Shown: positions 22,923-36,260, counted from the stretch's first letter. The stretch is DNA of 64,000 nt from Trachelipus rathkii (GCA_015478945.1 JABUQX010038821.1:2501-66500), one strand, 5' to 3'. Translations and numbers: made by a program. Notes: a model not told the origin generated them from the letters alone.

Positions 22923-23224
22923 TTAAGTCTTGTGTAGGACTAGTACTGGTTAGTGACCTCAGTTTTCAATTGCTATAAAATGTTAACATATTTGGAAAAT
23001 AGTAAAACCATCCACTAATAAAATAAAATATTTATTTGTTTCAGCTTTGAATATTTTAAAATTGAAACAATACTTAAAAATTTATTTTAAAGCTAATCTA
23101 ATTGATAAACTAAAAATTTTATTTACCACGACGAAACTAATTCTAACGAAACACACAAGCATAATCAAGGTTGATGCTTAATCTTTTGGTAACAAAACAT
23201 TCCATTTCCTTTTTAAGACCTTCA

Positions 23225-23499
23225 GGCTAAGGCTCCACAGATAGTATTTTACTGCTAGTAAAATACAGTTTTAGCTACACAAGCAGGAATAACCTGCGAT
23301 AGTTATAGCAACCGTGAGATGTTTGTACATGAATGCAGCAATTTACTAATAAAATGGAAATCTATCTATCTTCACAATTGTCGCAGCAAATTACTGCGTA
23401 TGTAGTAGACACTTTCCATCCATTAACGTTGGATTTATTTTCGTATATGTAATAACTGCTATGACTTAACAGTAAAATATTGCCTATGGAGCCGTAGCC
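23225..23499. mobile_element. 275-bp MITE with TCA target duplication
   Basis: Left end GGCTAAGGCTCCACAGATAG, right end in reverse complement GGCTACGGCTCCATAGGCAA; both then continue with ATTTTACTG. TCA lies outside both ends (23222-23224 and 23500-23502). A 3-bp duplication suggests PIF/Harbinger, but the superfamily is not certain. It sits 73 bp past the stop codon of the minus-strand gene. Confidence 0.7.
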
Positions 23500-23571
23500 T
23501 CAGACGATGAGGGTTTAAACACTTTCATGAGCATCTCTTATTAATAAATGTAAATGTGCTAAGTTTTTGTT

Positions 23572-23684
23572 TCACTGCTTTTCCTTGCAAGCTCCAGTGC
23601 CATTAATTGGGCCGACCACCTCGTCTGGCATCTCTTTATAAGGAACATTGTTCAACAGTTGTATATCCTTCCTCACGATGGCAC
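23572..23684 (-). CDS. Unidentified gene, last coding exon (minus)
   Basis: I do not recognise this protein. The exon follows acceptor ATCCTTACTTTCGCAG and encodes 37 residues (AIVRKDIQLLNNVPYKEMPD, then EVVGPINGTGACKEKQ) and a stop. It needs one base from the previous exon. The exon at 26473-26392 ends with exactly one, giving an Arg codon at the join. It is not repeated in the window, has no stop or frameshift, and its composition differs from the transposons around it. The terminal region has one Cys and an N-G-T site. The gene is convergent with LMBRD2. A weak AATAAG lies about 35 bp past the stop. A chance open frame is possible, but the phase match with the next exon argues against it. 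Confidence 0.5.
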
Positions 23685-23884
23685 CTGCGAAAGTAAGGAT
23701 CATATAGACTTCAGAGACAATTTCTCGTTTAAGTTTGTCTTCATTAAATATACGACAAACACCCACACGGTTTTCATGAAACGTTTCAAATGAGCTTTAT
23801 ATAACGAATGGAAAATAATAATAAAAAAAGTTATGAAATTTCCAAACTTCATATTTCTACCATTGTCTATGGAGGGGAGGGGGA

Positions 23885-25735
23885 AGTGCTCTTATGTTTC
23901 TGTAAGCTGTAGGAACTATAGGGGAATTAGTTTATTGAGTGTTGTAGGGAAGATAGATATATGCCGTCATTATAGTTGAAAGAGTACGTCGAGTGACTGA
24001 TTGGTGTAGAACAAGGTGCATTTTAGAAGTTGTAGAGGATGTGTGGATCAAATCTTTACATGGAAACAAATGAGGGAGAAGAATAAATTGTATTTAGGTT
24101 TTATGGATTTGCAACAGGCGTAAGATAGGATTAATAGGGAAGCTTTATGGCAGGTGTTAGTGGTAGGCTTCAGAATGGAATCAAAAGTATGTATGAAGAT
24201 AGTGAAGCGTGTGTAAGAATAAATGGAGTCGCAAGTGATTGATTTAATATTAATAGCAGAGTGAGGCAGGAATATGTTATGACTCCTTCGTTATTCAATT
24301 TGTATATGGATGGGGTTATGAAATAATTATAAGTGGGGGTGGCAGGAGAAGGGGTTAGAATGATGGAGAATGGAAGAGAGTGGAAGGTGCCCTGCTTATT
24401 GTATGCTGATAATTTGGTTTGGTGTGGTGAATCTGAAGAGAGCTTGAGAGGATTGGTAGAGGGGTTTGGCAGGGTGTGTAGTAGGAGGGGCTTGAAAGTA
24501 AATGTAGATAAGAGTAAGGTTATGGTAGGGAGTGAGGAGAGTCTGCGGTGTACAGTCATGTTAGATGGTGAGCAACTGGAACAAGTATCAGAGTTTAAAT
24601 ATTTAGGATATGTTGGATGAAAAGGGAACGGATGATGCAGAATGTTGTATTAAAGTTGTGAATGGTAGGAAGGTGGCTGATACAATTAAATAGTTGGTGG
24701 ATGTGAAGGAACTAAAGCCATTTTCGATTTTGCATTTTTGCTTACGAAATTTAGGAAAATGCTCACCAAACGTAAGGATTTTCCTAAATTCTGTAAGGTT
24801 GCTCTTTCTCGTGCTTACCGCATTTAAGGAAAATGCTTATGAACAAATGTAAACAACAAAATGGCGGCTAGTAGGTCGTTTGATTTGATGAATGTTTCAT
24901 TCATCAAATTAGCTTTAAATCTAATTTCTACCAAATCGATAAACTCCATCACAGTAGTTGATCAACTATTTGTAATAAAAACCAATTGTTATTTTTTTAT
25001 TTCTGTTTATTTCAAAACCACGTGCTCCATCTAAACAGCTGATCAAAAATATTTGTAAACAAACGTTTGATTATGCCCGAAATTCGTGCTAAAACTGGAT
25101 TAGCATTTCTTATCGAGCGTAAGCACAAATGCAAAATCGAAAACGGCTTAAGTCTTGAATGCGCTAGGGTTTTGCATGAGGGTATGTTGTTACCTGTGTT
25201 AATGTATAGTAGTGAAACTATATTCTGTTATAAGAGGTATAGATCTAAGGTACAAAATGTTCAGATGGACAATCTTAGGAGCGTGTTAGCTGCGAGAAGA
25301 ATTGAAAAAATGAGAAATGAACGCATTAGGGAGTTGTGTGGCGAGTGTGCTGGGAATCAACCGGCTGGGAGACCGAAGAAAAAGTGAATTGAATCAGTAA
25401 AGGAATGCCTGAAGGAGAGGAATGTGGGTTTGACAGAGGCGAGAAGAAAGGTGCATAACAGGATTGAATGGCGGGGTTTTGTGAGGGGGGCGGGTATGGT
25501 TATGGGCTTTGTCCAGGGGATAAACCCCACATTGACGAGATATCACAGTGAGGGTTCGTCGAAGTCTAGTGAAGCCTCAGGGTGGATTTTTCTGACTGCG
25601 ACGATTTCTCACTAGGGGTATAAAGGGAAGGGGGCTTTCTTTTCGACTTGCGTCGTGCTCTTCTACTACTTTTCTGTTCCGGTGTATGCTACGCACCTCA
25701 CCCCCAATCTGGGGATAGGAGGAAGATAATAATAA
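23885..25735 (+). mobile_element. LINE family A, copy 3 (5' truncated, interrupted)
   Basis: Starts inside RT. RT blocks include FMDLQQA (24098-24119), LPCLLYADN-type sequence (the catalytic box reads YADN at 24402-24413) and GLKVNVDKSKVMVG (24490-24531). The C-terminal blocks VSEFKYLGYV, GLSLECARVL, GRPKKK and EARRKVHNRIEWRGFV follow. The 3' UTR ends with CACCTCACCCCCAATCTGGG and a short (ATA)n tail at 25727-25740. The block between VNGRKVAD and GLSLEC is split by the insertion at 24716-25148. It lies in the intron of the minus-strand gene. Confidence 0.85.
24716..25148. mobile_element. 433-bp PIF/Harbinger-like element inserted in LINE A
   Basis: The ends are AGCCATTTTCGATTTTGCAT and, in reverse complement, AGCCGTTTTCGATTTTGCAT, each followed by TTGCTTACG/GTGCTTACG. 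TAA flanks both ends (24713-24715 and 25149-25151). The uninterrupted site GGGACTAAGTCTTGAATG in the LINE A copies at 19316 and 29338 is the empty site. No transposase is encoded. Confidence 0.85.
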
Positions 25736-25740
25736 TAATA

Positions 25741-26340
25741 AAATGTTTGAAATAAACTGTAAGGAAGCAAAGGAAAATATTTTTAAAATGGCAAATCAGT
25801 TTTAAAGCTGCAAGATGCATTTAAAAAAAAAATAGGCTAATAGTATTGAGGAATTTTGTTTTCATTTTACCACTACTCATGGATCATTCTGTACGGGGAT
25901 CGACAAAATATTTGAGCGCCATGCATTTCTATCTTAAAATTTGTTTTTTCTACAAATATGAAATTGGGAAACTTCCTAACTTTTTCCAGTATCATTGTAC
26001 GACTTCTTGACATTTTTCAGATTCATTTACGACGTTTTTTATTACGTTTTCTCGTTATCTACGATGGCTCACTTCAAACATTTCATCAAAATTTTATAAA
26101 AATCAAGCGGGGCTTCGTATATTTAATAAGGTTCGAAGTTTTTAATTCTAATATTTTCAAGAAGTTTTTTATGTTAAAATATTTAAATAGGAGCAAATAT
26201 ATTTCGTGATCATCAAAATTGAGGTAGAATTTTTCCTCAAGTAGGTACAAAGAAATAATTAATTATGCGATCCATAAAAGGGTAATTATATAATTTTAAG
26301 CTTACAAATATTTTAAGAGAATGAATGTTATGAAAGATCT
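25741..26340. other. Intron DNA, nothing recognised
   Basis: AT-rich, apparently single-copy. The 83-codon open frame at 25958-26209 is Phe/Ile/Lys-rich with no motif and is probably chance. Confidence 0.4.
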
Positions 26341-26391
26341 ATTAAGCAAAAAATACAAAAACGATACTTGGGGGGTGGGGGGAAGACTTAC

Positions 26392-26473
26392 GGTAATTTC
26401 CTTCTTCTGTTCTAACAGCCTGAATGATCGTTGTTCGCATCACTTCTTCAACGTCCTCCGCGTGTTTCACTAA
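26392..26473 (-). CDS. Unidentified gene, penultimate coding exon (minus)
   Basis: 82-bp exon with a consensus donor ACC|GTAAGT and acceptor TTGCCAG. It encodes 27 residues starting LVKHAEDVEEVMRTT and ending AVRTEEGNY, plus one base that completes Arg with the exon at 23684. The peptide is amphipathic and charged and looks helical. The (TAA)7 run directly before TTGCCAG replaces a normal pyrimidine tract, so the acceptor is weak and the exon could begin elsewhere. Upstream exons were not found; they would lie beyond the LINE A copy at 26510-29800. No function is proposed. Confidence 0.5.
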
Positions 26474-26509
26474 CTGGCAATTATTATTATTATTATTATT
26501 GAGGTATTT

Positions 26510-29500
26510 TTTTAATAGAGGTAAGAGTACCATACTCGCAGCGATGAAATTACCTCCCATTTGGCTTATGGTGCGTAGGATCTCCCATGACATTCCAGTG
26601 CCTAATGGTTCGCCCCTCTCTCTTGCGTTTCATATCCACACTCATCCTCCAGACAACACCGTATATCTCCATACCATATACACATACTTATATCCACACA
26701 CCTCTTCTAGGCAACATCTTACAGACATCCCTATCCCTTATATCCCTGTGTGTGGGGGGAGAAAGAGTTGCCCACAGCGTATGTTCTGCGTGTCGTAGAA
26801 GGCAACTAAAGGGACAGTGGTAGTTGGGTTGGCTGCCCACTACCACTTATCTTTTGCCAGGAATGCTAATGCATACCTCGGAGAAAGTCGTGATCGCCGT
26901 AAGCGACCTTCTATCTTTCGGCGAAAATGTACGAATCGTATGGGTACATGGAATGTCAGAGGAATAAATGATGAGGAGAGATGTGATGGATGTATTTAGA
27001 AAGGGTAAATTTGATTTGCTCCATGTGACTGAAATAAAGATGAAAGGAAACGGTGAAAATGAGTGGTGTGGTATGAAATGTGTGTGTGCTAGTGTGGAAG
27101 GGAATGAGAGGGGGAGAGAAGGAGCTGCAATTCTGATGAGTGACCTGTGATATAGAGCTATGGTAGATTTTGCTTGTGTGAGCACTAGAATTCTAATGGT
27201 TAAATTTAAGTTTGCAAAGGTCAAGGTATGTATGGTTGACATATGGTCCATCTGGGGGTAATGTTAAAGAGAGTGTGATTTTCTGGGATAATCTGGATGA
27301 TTAATTGGATGGGGTGAGTAGCAGCTTCAGATTGATTGTGTTGGGTGACCTTAATGGTTAGATAGTAATCAAAAAAGGGATAGTATAACAGGTAGTTTTG
27401 GGGTGTGGGGAGAAAATGAAAATGGTAGGAAGGTGATTGATATCTGTGAGGAGAGAGGTATGTGTAGTATGTAAATATTTTCCTATAAACACAAGAGTAT
27501 TATGAAGTATAATCTAATGTTGGTGTAGGAGAGATGATATCGAAGTGAAAAGTATGATCGTATTTTGTGTTGGTGAAGGAGATGTTGAAGTATGTGTTGG
27601 ATGTTAAATCTGTGAGGGGGTTATGATGGGATTATCCGGATCATTATGTTGTTTTATGTAAAATTAGTTATTTGGGGGCTTGGATGGAGAGGAAGGTGAT
27701 AAGGAAGGAAGTGGGTAGAATTAAGAGTGAGAAGTTAATAAGGATAAGTATTTAAGAGCGCTTGCAAATAAATCAGTTGTATGTGAACAAGTTAAACTGA
27801 ACAAATCTGGAAGCAAATGAAGGAAGCGGTAGTTAGACGTGCAAAAGAAGTATGTGGATGTGCTAAAATAGGAAGCAAGAATGTTAATAGCGAGTGGTGG
27901 AATAAAGAGGTGATGCAAGCCGTTAAAGTAAGGAAAGAAGCGTTGGGGGGGGGGGGGTTAATGTACTAAATATGTTCACACATAATGAAAGTTCTTAAAA
28001 TTTTAAATACCCACAAAATGAGGACGCGGAGGAAAATAAGGAATCCTAAAGATGTATACGTAGGAGGAAAAAAGATGTAAATGAACAGTTTGGAAGGAGG
28101 ATGTATGGGGACTTACAAGGGAATAGGAAGCGCGAAAGGTTAATAATGAGAACAAGGGGAATCTGCTTAGATTAATGAATAGGGATGGTGCTTTCGTAAC
28201 TGAGGAAATGGATGTGAGGAGAGTGTGGAGGGAACACTTCGAAAATATGCATAACATTGGCAGTAATGAAGAGGTGATAGTGAATGTGTGTGGGTTTGTT
28301 GGTGCAAGAAGGAATAGGTATTTTGGGGATGAGGTAAATATAGTAAGAAACGAGAGAGGTAATAGGTAGAGCGAGAAAGTTGAAGAATGGTAAACCTGCA
28401 GGTATAGATGAAATCACTGATGAAATGATTAAGAACGGAGGCGAGATGGTGAGTGAGTGGATTTGGAAGTTATGTAAAAGAGCGTTTATGGAGGGTATAG
28501 TTCCGAAGGATTGGAGGAGAGCAGTAATAATACAATTATATAAGGGTAACTGTAAGGATTATAGGGGGAATAAGTTTATTGAGTGTTGTAGGGAAGATAT
28601 ATGCTGGTATTTTGGAAGAAAGAGTGCGTCGAGTGACTGAGGGACTGATTGGTGAAGAACATGTGCGTTTAGAAGTGGTAGAGGATGTGTGGATCAAATC
28701 TGTACATTGAAACAAATGATTGAGAAAATGAGAGAAGAAGAATAATTGTATTTAGGATTAATAGGGAAGCTCTATGGCAGGTGTTAGTGATATGTGGTGC
28801 TGGTTGTAGGATTTTGAATGGAGTCAAAAGTATGTATGACGAGAGTGAAGTGTGTGTAAGAATAAATTTAGTGAAAGTGATTGGTTTAATATTAAAAGCG
28901 GATATCAGTGTTTATGTCTCCTTGGTTATTCAATTTGAATATGGATGGGGTTATGAAAGAATTAGAGGTGGAGGGTTGAAGGGGAAGGTGTTAGAATGAT
29001 GAAGAATGAAAGAGTGGAGGGTGCCCTACCTATGATATGCGGATGATTTGGTTTTGTGTGGCGAATCTGAAAATAGTTTGAGAGGAATGGTAGAGGGATT
29101 TTGCAGGGTGTGCAAAAGGAGTTGAAAGTAAACGTAGATAAGAGTAAGGTTATGAGTGAGGACAGCCCTCGGTGTGAAGTTATGTTGGATGGTGAGCAAC
29201 TGTAACAACTGTCCGAGTTTAAATATTTAAGATATATGATGAATGAAACAGAAACGAAAGATGCAGAGTGTAATAGGAAAGTTGTAAATGGTAGGAAGGT
29301 GGCTGGCTGGTGCAATTAAATTCATGATTTAAGTATAGGGACTAAGTCTTGAGTGCGCTAGGGTCTTACATGAGGGTATGTTGTTACTTGTGTTAATGTA
29401 TAGTAGTGAAACTATGGTCTGGAATAAGAGGTACAGATCTAAAGTACAATGTGTTCAGATGGACAATCTTAGGGGCGTTTTAGGTGGGAGAAGAATTGAT

Positions 29501-29800
29501 AAAATGAGGAATGAATGCATTATGGAGTTGTGTGGTGTGAAGAAAGGGGTAAATGAGAGAATAAATGAAAGTATATTGAGATGGTTTGGTCATGTGGAAA
29601 GAATGTATGAAAGTAAGGTTGGTTAAGAAGATGTATAGTGGTGAGTGTGTTGGGAATCGACTGGCTGGGAGACCGAAGAAAAAGTGGCTTGAGTCAGTAA
29701 AAGATACCTGGAGGAGAGGAATGTGAGTTTGGCAGAGGCGAGAAGAAAGGTGCAAAATAGGAGTGAATGGCGGGGTTTTGTGAGGGGGTATATTCTGATG
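26510..29800 (+). mobile_element. LINE family A, copy 4 (about 3.3 kb, lacks 3' end)
   Basis: The 5' leader starts near GATGAAATTACCTCCCATTT. The endonuclease opens with GTWNVRGINDEERC (26943) and continues FDLLHVTEIKMKG (27010-27048), with the Glu of the TEIK box kept. RT blocks: GKPAGIDEITDEMIKNGGE (28387-28443), VPKDWRRAVIIQLYKG (28501-28548), then degraded palm motifs. C-terminal blocks: VLMYSSETMVWNKRYRSKVQ, ILRWFGHVERM and GRPKKKW up to 29690. Sequence stops matching after GVKKGV...GFVRG at about 29790, so the 3' UTR is missing. Frames are broken. Confidence 0.85.
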
Positions 29801-30146
29801 TGCGCCGTACCTTCGTAACACACTCTGAGGATACTGCTCATGCTATCTATCTCACTTAAATCTCTTTATTTAGATCTTGCCACCATTCACCCCCTTTCTT
29901 TTTCGAATTTAACTCCTCTTACATTTTCTTCTCTTCTTCTGCTATTTCAATATGTATGTTAAAAAATTTCTCTTGTTTGCCACGGTGGGAAAATTTTTCA
30001 GTTTCTTGCTATGAATCGAGGCGGTGCTGAGCTCTGATTCTGTAGCCTCACCTCACGCAGACTTCACGCTGTTTAAGTGGATAGCGTAAAACGACGAAAC
30101 CTCCATTCGTTACTTTCCCATTCAGAGCCGGTATTCATTTCGTCTG
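29801..30146. other. Unassigned DNA
   Basis: Moderate GC for this window (30015-30130). No frame with splice signals was seen. A promoter or leader exon cannot be excluded. Confidence 0.35.
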
Positions 30147-30154
30147 TCATAATT

Positions 30155-30291
30155 AGGGTTGGCAAAAAAGACATGAATTTTTGGATATGGTTAATTGGCT
30201 ATTTGACCCTTATATAAAAAATTATAACAGTCAAATAAACAATTAACCATAGTCAAAAAGCCAAAAATCCATGGTTTTTTGCCAACCCTGG
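30155..30291. mobile_element. 137-bp hAT-like MITE
   Basis: Ends AGGGTTGGCAAAAAA at left and TTTTTTGCCAACCCTGG at right. The inverted match extends inward (GAATTTTTGG with CCAAAAATCC). The 8-bp duplication TCATAATT lies at 30147-30154 and 30292-30299, as for hAT elements. No coding capacity. Confidence 0.9.
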
Positions 30292-30299
30292 TCATAATT

Positions 30300-30855
30300 G
30301 GTTGAAAGATTGATTAACTGCTGCATTACAAGACGATATTGAAACTACGACTAATAAATATCTCGAGTATTTTAAAATAAAAACAACATTCCCTGATATA
30401 CATTTTCGAGTCTCTTTGAAGTGTTTTGCTCATTCCAATCTGTCTCCAAATGAACCATTCACACACACGCCTTCTAAATACTTCATTCCCGTCAACAATT
30501 CGTCTACTTTTTTTTAAGTCTTTGAAATAAAAATAACTGCTTGCTGCTCAAGAATACACTCTCAGGAGATAAAGTATTCGTGTCTCTTACACTTTAACTC
30601 TTCCCTTCGCCTTACGATTCATTTGTCCCCATCTTTTTTGTTTTCCACATTATTTATCAACCTTTGTACTTAAAAACAAAATTTGTGTACCTAATATACG
30701 ATGTACAAATCGATTAACTCGCCTTCACATTACCCTCACTTCTGCTACCTCTAAGTAAATTCTTCCCACTCTTAAATAAGTCTCATGATTTCAAAATATT
30801 AAATCTTTGCTTGCATAAATTTCTTAATTATTTTCACCCCTCAAGTAGTTTTAGT
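30300..30855. other. AT-rich spacer
   Basis: No gene or known repeat recognised. Confidence 0.4.
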
Positions 30856-30857
30856 AG

Positions 30858-30988
<131 letters not shown>

Positions 30989-31384
30989 CTTACAGTAGCA
31001 ATAACTTCTTCCTTGTCCAGGTGTTTATTTTTAGAGTATTCATCATTTATTTGTCTCCGAGCCACTGAAAGTAATTAAAAACAAATATTTCAACTGCTAA
31101 TTGGAACTAAAAATGGTGGAACTGCAAAAAATGAAGTTCCACCACTCATTTATATAAAAAGTAATTGCCACTACTCACAAATGGAGCGTTAAAAAAGAGT
31201 TAAGCAAATTTAACAACTGACTTTAACCGATCTGAATTACAAGTACCTCAGGGCTGAGGATTGAGAACATTTTTTTTTTGGCCAGCTGTAACTTTGGCTC
31301 TACACCCAGGTCCGGCTCAGGCTCCGCCATTTAAAATTCCAGAGCACAGACTCTAAACCACTTTATCTCAAAATATATAAAAAA

Positions 31385-31545
31385 AAAATTCTGACTGCGA
31401 AAAGTTCTCACCAATAGGCATAAAGGGGGCGGTAAGGCTGGGCTTTCTTTTCAACTTGTCTCATGTTCTTCTACTACTTTTCTGTTTCTGGTGCATGTCA
31501 CGCACCTTACCACCAGTCTTGGGGAAAGAAGGTGGAAGATGTAGA
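31385..31545 (+). mobile_element. LINE family A, 3' tail-only fragment
   Basis: CTGACTGCGAAAAGTTCTCA, then GGGCTTTCTTTTCAACTTGT, TTCTTCTACTACTTTTCTGT and a final CACCTTACCACCAGTCTTGG. Coding part absent. The upstream GGTCCGGCTCAGGCTCCGCC (31310-31329) resembles the GC-box satellite. Confidence 0.75.
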
Positions 31546-31759
31546 TAAATTTTTTTCTTTGACTCTACCCAAAATAAATAAATATTTTTTTTCCTCTGCT
31601 CTCCAGCTATGCATATTAGCCAACATTTGATAAATTAAATTAGGTTAGATGGTTGTCTCGACGCAGATATTCACAGAAATTTGGGTTTGAAAAGAAAATT
31701 TCTGCTTGGTCGTTAAGAATTACAATAACAGAGCTCAAGTCAATACAAAATTTTTTGGG

Positions 31760-32745
<986 letters not shown>

Positions 32746-33080
32746 CTTATTTTGTTTTAATTAAAACTTATTAAACCACGTTACTTAGAACCTATTTTAT
32801 AAGGTTCAGTGAAGTTCTACGTACGGCGTTTTAAAAAAAGATAAGTCCAACTTTGAACGTTTTCTTTTCTAAGCTATTATTATATTCATAAGTTTTTTTT
32901 ATGAAAGTTTATACTGTGTATTAGAGTGGGGAAGGTTACATGAGTTTGAGTTTTATTTTTACACGATTTAAAATTTGACTTTTAACTTTTAATTAATTTT
33001 AGCACTAGAACTTTTAAATTTATGTTTTAATGTATGAACAATTTTATCTTGATTCATCTTTTTTTTTTTATCGTGTTTAT
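32746..33080. other. AT-rich spacer
   Basis: Nothing recognised. Confidence 0.4.
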
Positions 33081-33084
33081 GTAA

Positions 33085-35905
33085 TGGCAGATTTGCGCAG
33101 GTGTGGGCTTTCCATTGACTTTACCAGCACCCGTGGCTTACACTCTGAATCTGTGGAATACCGCCTCTCTAATTCTAACCTTTTGCTCTTGCGAGACATA
33201 GATAGCTAAGAATTCACCCTCTAACTCGTTTAACATATCCAACTAAAACTTACTTCATTATTTCTGCCTGAAGGGTTGAGTATATGCCTACGTAAATAAA
33301 CATTAACACTCCTGTCACATATCTCGAATCTCCTAACTTCAAATTCTATGGCTTAAAATCTTTCTTTTTTCAACTACAATAATCTTGTGCTTCTACTTAC
33401 TGTTCTCCAAACAGAACAGATTTTTACACCTTTAAAATTATCTTACTACTTCTCACGAGGCCGTTATATCTTCCCTTACAAGTACCGAGGTTCTCTTCTC
33501 TATTTATTGAATTTCAATGTACACAACATTGAATGGTTGGGGTCCTCTCATACTGATTCAGGTATGGAGGAATCCGAATCATTCAGAATTCTCAACGATC
33601 TAGACCAACTAAATAATTAACCTACACACATTCTGGATCGTCCTAACCAGTTCTTGAACACACTTGACCTGTTTCACCACCAGACCTCTCTATAAATACG
33701 TCACCTTCGCTCCTAGTGGTAAATCTGACCACAACAACAAATATCTCTTAATTTTAATATTTTCTCTCCAATTGCTCTATCCTGCCCTAAGCGTATCTTC
33801 TAACACTTTTATCGGGATGATTGGGGGCCTATGTATCGCTTCTACGCTAACTAAAACTGGAGTGACTACTTTGACTCTGAAGACGTTTCTGCTGATAAAG
33901 TGAGAGATTTAATTGTTGATGAGATGAGCAGGTTCATTCACTCTTCGACTATATCATTCTCTCCTCAAAATCCATGGTTCGATTGTGCTTGCTCTCGGAC
34001 CATTCAGGCTAAAGATAGTGCATATCAAACGTGGAAAATTCTTGTTCTATTACTCTCGCTAGTTTCCATTCAGCTCGGAATCATTGCAGAGATACTATTC
34101 GATTTGATAAGCAGATCGGACATTCATAAACCGAAAGTGTGCTGACCTCCATGGTTCTACAGCTGACAAATCTACCTGGTCTCTTGCCAAAAACTAACAA
34201 CTGTAAATCTGCCTTTTTCCCCTTATTCTTTCTAATGGTTCTATTGCTAATACTCCAACTGAAAAGGTCAATCTTTTTGGCCTCCTGTTTCCCTCTAATT
34301 CAACCCTATCCGACTTTGACCCTCCTTATTCTCTCATATGTCTGATGTATTTGTTTGTGATTACATTTGATCGGGTGCATGGGCTCCTGAAATCTATGAA
34401 TGTTGGGAAGAGGTACCGGTCAGGGATGACATTTATTCCTCCCCGAGTTTGAGTGGGGCTATCTTCCTGCTAGGCACCGCCCTTTCGTTCAAAATATATT
34501 CTAGTGCCTATCAATATTTGGTCACCTTCCCCAGTATTTGAACTAAGGTTAGCATATGTTCCAACCTATATTCTGAAAAAAAAGGTAGCCGCTACTGATT
34601 CCTTTTAACTATCCCCTTTATAGCTCTCACTGTATTTCTACTAAAAATCTTTGAAACCATATTCTAACTCTTATTCTTAGATCATCTGGAATCTCATTCA
34701 CTTCTTTCCGATCAACATTATGGCTTTCGACACTCAAGGTCTACTGGTGATATACTTTCATATCTAACCGATTTATGGTTTTCTGCAATTAGGAACTATT
34801 GGGAGCTTGTTGTAAGGGTTTGACGCTATGATCAACTAAGGCATTTGAGCTGGATTATGGCAATACTTTCCAACCCCCACCTTCTCTTTGCTTAATATGT
34901 CTAGCTTAACTTTCAATCGTTCAATATTGCTTTTGTTTATGGACAACTTCTTCCTTCCCTGTCAATGGTGGTGTTCCTCAGAGTTTCTTCTTATCTCCTA
35001 CTATATTCCTACTTTTCATTAATGCTCTCAACTGCTCATCTAACTCTATCCACTCATACGCTGATGACTCGACCCTTCATTCTTCAACTCATCTCAATCT
35101 GCTCCCTCTTTTACATCTAGAATTTCCTCTTGTCTTACTCTTTCCGATTCAACTCTCGCTGATATGGATAGAATTTCCCTGTGGGATTGTCTCAACGTGA
35201 AATTCTTAATTTTAATAAAAATTCAACTTTGCTGCAAATCTCCCTCTAAACACACTCTAAAAATTTCCTATCTCATTTGACGGTTTCTCTCAGTCTCTCC
35301 TATTGCAATAGTATAAATCCTTCACCTTAGATATAACAAAAAATACTGGAAACCTCACATCACAACGTTTGCTAGAGCGGCCTCAAAGAACTGAGTTCTA
35401 ATTAGACTGAGACTTTTTTTCTCTCTCAGTTACTCCAGCTATACAAGGGTCTCATCTGCCTTTGTATGGAGTACTGCTCTTATATCCAGGATGGAAGGGG
35501 GGGGGGGTTGCTCTGATTTCACCCGGCTTTTGGATAAGGTACAGTTAAAGGCCAAAAGAATTATAAACTATTCTGTACTTTCCAATCCACTTGATCCTCT
35601 ATATTTGTGACCCAATGTTGGAGCTTTATCTCTTTTCTATGGGTACCACAGCGGTAAATGCTCGAAGGAACTAACAACAATCGCTTACCACCAACTTTAT
35701 GACACTTTCGTAGCACAAGGGGTGCTGTGTCTGCACACGAGTTTTGTATGAACAGTAACTCCAGGCTTGTTCGCTTCAGTGTTTCCTTCTTTTCAGCCAC
35801 CTCTGTTCTGTGGAATGCTCTTCCATCTTGTTTCCTGCTGAATTTAATCTCTCTCATTTTAAGGCCTATGTTTGTACTCATCAGCAAAGTTTGCGTTAGA
35901 TGGTG
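33085..35905 (+). mobile_element. Jockey-like LINE (family B), decayed
   Basis: Non-LTR retrotransposon distinct from family A. Endonuclease: SIDFTSTRGLHSES (33112-33153), then FNVHNIEWLGSSHTDSGMEE (33510-33569) and SGKSDHN (33715-33735). Linker: FSPQNPWFDCACSRTIQAKDS. RT: LLSDQHYGFRHSRSTGDIL (34702-34758), VNGGVPQ (34969-34989) and an intact catalytic YADD at 35057-35068 followed by STLHSS. C-terminal: LQLYKGLI then CMEYCSYIQDG (35430-35490) and SVLWNALPS (35805-35831), before an A15 tail near 35918-35932. Numerous stops and frameshifts, so inactive. The layout is typical of Jockey/CR1-clade elements of arthropods. Confidence 0.85.
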
Positions 35906-36013
35906 ACACTTTTATTTAAAAAAAAAAAAAAAAATCAGTCAAAAAAGAAGTAAGGTTAGCATTTATTTTGAATAGCCTATTTTATATTTCAATTAACGCC
36001 AAGCAAATCATTC

Positions 36014-36061
<48 letters not shown>

Positions 36062-36087
36062 GAAAAATGTGGTATTTTTTTGTTTAA

Positions 36088-36175
<88 letters not shown>

Positions 36176-36220
36176 AAATAATAATGATAATGATAAGATA
36201 ATATAATATATAAAATAATA

Positions 36221-36260
<40 letters not shown>

